Part shown: positions 59,401-64,000 of the stretch, piece after piece
Position numbering within the stretch: the stretch's first letter is position 1
Layout: each line of letters opens with the position of its first letter
From: Heterocephalus glaber
Lineage: Eukaryota; Chordata; Mammalia; Rodentia; Bathyergidae
Direction of reading: 5' to 3'
Assembly: GCF_000247695.1 (NCBI RefSeq)
Contig: NW_004624779.1
Span: forward strand, 322,791 to 386,790
Length of the DNA: 64,000 nt
The notes under the pieces: model-generated
Told to the model about the DNA's origin: nothing
The model's input: only the letters and a program-made list of their open reading frames with translations
Database searches by the model: none
Made by a program: the position numbers and the translations under genes

Positions 59401-61105
59401 TAAGAAAAGAAAGTGGGGAGAAAAGAGAGAGGTGAGAAATGACCTGGTCACTTCTTGTTTAAAACTAGCAATCACAAGTGCCCTGATTGTCTTACATACC
59501 AAGTTTTCTTAGACTATATCATGTCCTACCTAAACTCCACACCCAGTAAGTGACAACACTTACCAGAAGAACCAAGCACAGTACTTCTCCAGGCAATACC
59601 GGAGGCAAGGAACTGAGCTCACTTTTTGAGAAGAAATGAAAGTGGTTTTTGGAAAAGCCCAGGCATGCATTTGTGAGAACTTAGTAAACTTCCTGTTCTG
59701 CAGAATTCTCTCCTCCCTCACTGATCCATCATCTGCTAGAAAGAGGGGCCATTCCCTCTCCGTCTGTGAAAGGAATCAACTGAGCCTTCATTGCTATTTT
59801 TTGTCTGAAATGAACAATATAAAATGAAATAATTAGGTTTCTTCTCTGAAAGGCTTGCCCCATATTGTAAAAGAATATCTAGTAACAATCAGAAAAATAT
59901 TCATACATGTATTCTCTAAACTAAATGAAACACCAGAAATCTGTTCCTTTCAGTGCTCTGATACCTCATACTAAAGGATCTCTAGAGGATATTGGAATGA
60001 AAAAGCACACAGAATTATTGTAGCTGTGTATTTAAAATAAACAAGGCAGGGGAAAATAAACCAATAGCTGTTCACCATACAGTCTCCATTCCTGTAATTG
60101 GTGTTCCCCAGTAACTATCCAGCATGCAAACTGCTAATTGCCCAAAGTATCTGGCATTTGTGATCATTGCAATCATAAACTGTTGGCATTTGGTTTATTT
60201 CCCCAAGCCAGACCATTTTGTACTACTTTTAAACATTTTGGCTTTAGAACTTTGTTTTTGATACAGATAATTTCTCTTGTTATTTCCCGGTTTCCCTTGT
60301 TGCTCACCCTGCAAGTTGCTCTAATTGAGGCATCTCCATGATCATGGAGAATTTGTTTAGCATTTCACTTTTTAGCTGTAATCTCATTTTGAATTGTTTA
60401 TCCTGATGATTAAATATATTATTACATGAAGACTCATTAGATAAAAGATATTATGTGGAAATTCATTCTTTAATAGTTAATATAAACTTTCAAATGTTGA
60501 GTGTCAAGACTGCAATGTCTCTTTGATTTTTAAAAAGGTTTTCAGTGAAGACAGTTCAACTGAAGAAGCAGTGCTGTTAAATAAAAATATTCCTAGAAAT
60601 CTGCATTGAGTCTTGAGGATTTGAGCAATTTGCATAAATGATCTGAATCTTAGCAAGGTCTAAATAAACAGCATGTATCTTACAGAATAATTTAAGAATG
60701 ATGGTAATCCACAAAAGTGATAGTTTACAAAGAAATTATACCTAACTGTACAATAATGTAATATCACAATGATAACTTTTATCCAATCAACAGGAATAAA
60801 ATCTGATTGGGAAGTATGTAAAGCTATACCATTCCAGTGAAAACTGTTGACAGAAAGAGACATGAAGAACATGTGAAAATCACATTGAATTCTTTGGGAA
60901 ACCTTAAAAGAAATGCAATTGTGTCTTGCTGTAGCACTGAGCATGGTGAAATAAGCCTCCCAAAGTCTTGGATATATAGAAGTCTGTCCAGTGAGGCTTT
61001 TGCCTACACTGGATCTTTCCAGTAAACCAGAATCTTACACTTGCTTCTTGTTTTGTCATGTGTTTTTGCTTTTGTAAAATCATACTAAAGAGTAACTCTC
61101 AGTGT
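56461..61105. other. Long stretch without recognised gene or repeat
   Basis: About 4.6 kb of AT-rich DNA. I see no exon, RNA gene or confident interspersed repeat on either strand. An 18-bp perfect palindrome lies at 60333-60350. Frames of 60-80 codons (for example 56901-57143, 59269-59502) have no recognisable motif. It is the longest repeat-poor segment of the window. Confidence 0.45.
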
Positions 61106-61109
61106 TGGA

Positions 61110-61210
61110 GGCATCTGTACTGTGCAACATGAACTTGAACAAGTTATGCAACCCTGTGCACATCTTACTCTAATCATTTAGAAGATGAGGCAGAGTACGA
61201 TCAGCTTTAG
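61110..61210 (-). mobile_element. MIR SINE fragment
   Basis: AACTTGAACAAGTTATGCAA, CATTTAGAAGATGAGGCAGA match antisense MIR ('accttgggcaagttacttaacc...catctgtaaaatgggg'). Confidence 0.5.
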
Positions 61211-61861
61211 GCTATTGGACCTCAAACTTCTATATTATGTAAAGGTGTCAAGTTTGTAGTTGATTACAAATATCATAGTTCCAAAGAGAGTTCACCATGA
61301 GTGATACAGACTTGAAAGTTCTACTCATATAGATGCTGGTGAAAGCCCAGGGAGTAGTCGGTAAGGCAACATTTATACATAGAAAAGAATATGTATGTAG
61401 CAAAGAATCCATGGCCATGCTAACACTGGGAAAGGGGCCAGCAGCTGAGATTAATCAGTGCCGGTGTTTAGGAAAAAACCAAGAAGGTGGGGTTTCTACA
61501 GTCATAAGAAAAAGAAAGCTTTTAATTTAGAAGTAAGTGATGCATTTGTTGAACACTTCTGAAATGTGAACCAAAACAAGAAAGTTAGCTTTGGCTTTTG
61601 CTGTATGTAGTCTAACAAAAATTAGCTCCTGAGATCAATGAAAATGATAGCTTAGTTAGAGTGGCTCAGGCCATGAGGAGCACATGGAGATGATGAATGT
61701 GTGTCAAAAAGAAATACATGCTCAGTAGATGCAAGGCTACTGGCTCTAGCACACAAACACTTTACAATTTGAGAGAAATGGAGTTGCTTCTTCTACATAA
61801 CTATTTTTCTTTGGAAATTCAGCTGAGAAAATGTATTGAGAACAAAGGACTAACCTGTATA

Positions 61862-61863
<2 letters not shown>
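61211..61863. other. Unassigned sequence
   Basis: Nothing recognised. Confidence 0.42.
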
Positions 61864-61904
<41 letters not shown>

Positions 61905-61929
61905 TAGTAGTAGTAATAATAGTAGTAGT
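61864..61929. repeat. (TG)n(TAG)n compound microsatellite
   Basis: About 19 TG units (61864-61902) directly followed by TAG/TAA units to 61929. Confidence 0.95.
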
Positions 61930-62559
61930 TGTAAGTTCTGATATGAAATGCATCTCTCATTAGAAGTCTTTTTCAAATATTTAAAAAACAAAATGCCTTG
62001 AGGAATTTATAGTGAAAGGAAAGAAGAACAAAGAATAATTATTAGAAAGAATAAAAATTGAATAAAATACAATTCAACAGTGTTTTTACTGAAGAGGATG
62101 GAAGAACTTTAGAAGGTAGCATCTAATGGGCATTATCAGGCACTAAGAATGTTATGGTGTTTAGTGTTGACAGAGTTCTTTTTTAATAAGTGTCTGCAAT
62201 ATGAACATTATTCACATTTTTACATAATTTAAATATAGTGCACTATAACAGAGAAAACAGAAACATAAACATATAAAAACATAATATAATCTTTACTCTT
62301 AGGAGTTTTTCAAGACAAGACTTATGGGCCCATTATTGATACCATTGAACATATTTCTTACTGTGGATGGCTCCAATAAGAGGAAACCCAAATAAAAAGG
62401 GTTAAACATTTGAGACCTCATCTATGTCACATAATAAGAATCCTTTGTTCCACATCTACTAATATCAGCTCAGCAGCCAGATGAGTGTCATTCTTGGATT
62501 TGGAATGATCCTTCTGTCCTGCATATTTTGCCCTGGTCCCAGGGTGACAGATTGATCCA
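61930..62559. other. AT-rich unassigned sequence
   Basis: Nothing recognised. Confidence 0.42.
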
Positions 62560-62900
62560 GGTATCAAAAGGCCCCACTCCAAAGATGTCCAAATTTGAAT
62601 TCCCAGAATTTGTGAATATGTTGCCTTATATAGCAAAAGGGAATTAATGAATGTGATGAAATTAAGGATCTTGGCAAGCGATTGTTGTGCATTATCTGAG
62701 TGAGTCCAATGTAATAACAAGGGGCCTTATTAGTAAAAGAGGAGTCAGGGGATTCAGAGAGGGAGGTGAGGGGGTGGAAGCTGTGTGATGCTGGTGAGAA
62801 CGACTCATCTGGAAACTTCTGGTTTTAAAAATGTGCTGGCATCAAGAATCATGAGATATGAACGAGTGACCTATAGAACCTGGGAATGAAAAAACAATGG
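62560..62900 (+). mobile_element. MLT1 LTR (MaLR), sense
   Basis: AAATTTGAATTCCCAGAATT, TGTGAATATGTTGCCTTATA, TAGCAAAAGGGAATTAATGA, AATTAAGGATCTTGGCAAGC, CCAATGTAATAACAAGGGGC and CTTATTAGTAAAAGAGGAGT are the sense MLT1 landmarks in order. The 3' third, with the polyadenylation signal, is lost or eroded. Confidence 0.85.
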
Positions 62901-63839
62901 ATTTTTTTCTACCAGAGTTCACATGGTGAGTCTCATTTTAGAGTTCTGTTCTCCAAAAAAATACTTTATTTCATATTTTCAGGCAACAATTGCATGGTGA
63001 TTTGCTAGAACACTTTGAGAAGTGAAGACAAACATGCATGGGCAAAGTGGGGAAAAGAGACAGGACAGCTAAATATGTCATATGTCTTTAGGACACCAAA
63101 ACACTCTCCAGATACCCTAATGACCTAGCATTTGCTTTTCTTTCTGTTCAGATTTGGGCCCCAAAAGGATGGTAGATTAATCACTACCCATAAGGAAGTC
63201 AATGATCATAGCAGTGTAAGATCACACAATCACAGTCTATCTCCAGGAGGTGAAAGAGAGAGATTCTTTTCCTAAGACCCTGTTACCTCTGTGTTCAGTA
63301 GAAAAAAAAGCAAGTCTGTTGGCAAGGGAAGAAGAGAGCTGAAGAGGCATGGATTTTAAAAGTGCAGCTGATGTTAGGATGCTGGGTGAAAGAAGGTACT
63401 AAATGTTGGGAGTGGTGGGCTGTTGTCTTCCGCAATGCACCTATATCTTGTCCACAAAGTCTCCTTGTTTTCCTTCAAAAATCTATTTCAAATTTTTCTT
63501 ACCTTGTCCACAAGCACCATTTTATTTAACCTCTCTTTTTAATTGCTCAAGAAACAAGACCATTCTCTACTTAGTATCTATTTTGTTTTCCATTAACCCC
63601 TATCTTATTTTTCTACCAATAGGCAGCCATCATAATTTCAAGTTTGTTTTTGTTTATTTTACTACCAAACAATTCTTTATTGAAGTTAAGAATAAAATGA
63701 AAATCCTTTCTGGTTGTTCTTTTCTCCAACATTGCTTATAGAGAAAAATATTCTTTACAATTTCCACCTTTCCAATTTAGGTCAGTTTTTCTTTTTCCTT
63801 AAGTAGTTTTTTATTTTATATAATTTACTTTTAGTTTGT
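62901..63839. other. Unassigned sequence
   Basis: A 112-codon plus frame (63403-63741) is F/S/L-rich, reads through T-rich DNA and shows no family motif. I do not consider it a gene. Part of 63700-63840 may belong to the L2 that follows. Confidence 0.4.
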
Positions 63840-63990
63840 GGTTAGGTACTCATTTGTATTATCGTCTGATTAATACTTCTTGTATTCCACAATGTGAGCT
63901 CCACTGTCATGGAAATCAAGTCTACTTTTATTCACTTTTGTATTACACTTAAACTGTAACTGCTGAGTGAATGAATCATCCATCAACAGA
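63840..63990 (+). mobile_element. L2 LINE 3' end
   Basis: TGTATTCCACAATGTGAGCT, CCACTGTCATGGAAATCAAG and TGCTGAGTGAATGAATCATC resemble the L2 end ('agaatgtgagctccatgaggg...ctgagtgaatgaatgaa'). Confidence 0.6.
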
Positions 63991-64000
63991 ACAAGAACGA

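Noticed and set aside
61746..61963. Open frames across the TG repeat on both strands
   Set aside because: Valine/cysteine and threonine/histidine runs are translations of (TG)n/(CA)n.
63403..63741. 112-codon open frame on +
   Set aside because: T-rich DNA, F/S/L-biased product, no recognised domain, no splice or promoter evidence.
1..64000. CRISPR array, bacterial operon, phage or plasmid features
   Set aside because: No spaced direct-repeat array, no long gene-dense coding and pervasive mammalian SINE/LINE/LTR content.

Overview
This is AT-rich mammalian nuclear DNA, most likely from a non-murine rodent. The evidence is the repeat content: tRNA-derived ID-type SINEs ending in oligo(A), B1-type (7SL-derived) SINEs, one B1 plus ID dimeric SINE, rodent-style L1 fragments, MaLR LTRs, and older pan-mammalian MIR, L2, MER5-like hAT and Tigger/mariner remnants. 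The dimeric SINE fits squirrel- or beaver-related lineages. The L1 3' ends do not look like the squirrel ones I know, so I lean towards a beaver-like lineage, but this is not settled.

I find no intact protein-coding gene, no convincing exon, no functional RNA gene and no CRISPR array. Open reading frames are all short (137 codons or fewer). The longer ones are antisense shadows of L1 or readings through simple sequence. The window reads as an intergenic gene desert or the inside of a very large intron. The only gene-derived sequence is a decayed processed pseudogene of ribosomal protein RPL35A on the + strand at about 37.26-37.68 kb.

Layout. 0-5 kb: a fairly well-kept L1 ORF2 fragment on the minus strand, an L1 3' UTR piece, an ID SINE, a MaLR-type LTR, an old L1M fragment, a B1 SINE with clear target-site duplications (TSDs) and a hAT MITE. 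6-9.4 kb: a long purine-rich ancient repeat, interrupted by a MaLR LTR and an ID SINE with a perfect 17-bp TSD, then an old L1M 3' half. 10-16.6 kb: MIRs, an internally deleted Tigger element and two more LTRs. 18.9-19.3 kb: a mariner transposase remnant. 19.4-21.8 kb: a second purine-rich block split by a MaLR LTR. 22.8-29 kb: two ID SINEs, an L1 3' end and LTR remnants. 29-36 kb: a third, larger purine-rich block split by a 5'-truncated L1 (ORF2 C-terminus plus 3' UTR). 37-54 kb: the RPL35A pseudogene, MIR/L2/MER5-like relics, L1 ends, (AC)n tracts and an isolated CpG-rich segment at 48.85-49.18 kb. 54-64 kb: a dimeric SINE with a 52-bp tandem duplication in its tail, MIRs, a (TG)n(TAG)n tract, an MLT1 LTR and an L2 end.

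The elements do not form a pathway. What they record is a layered insertion history: the purine-rich repeat, Tigger, mariner, MIR and L2 are oldest, MaLR and L1M come next, and rodent L1 and SINEs are youngest. I found no previously undescribed system. The most useful leads are the unassigned purine-rich repeat, the CpG-rich islet, the two transposase remnants and the SINE-tail duplication.
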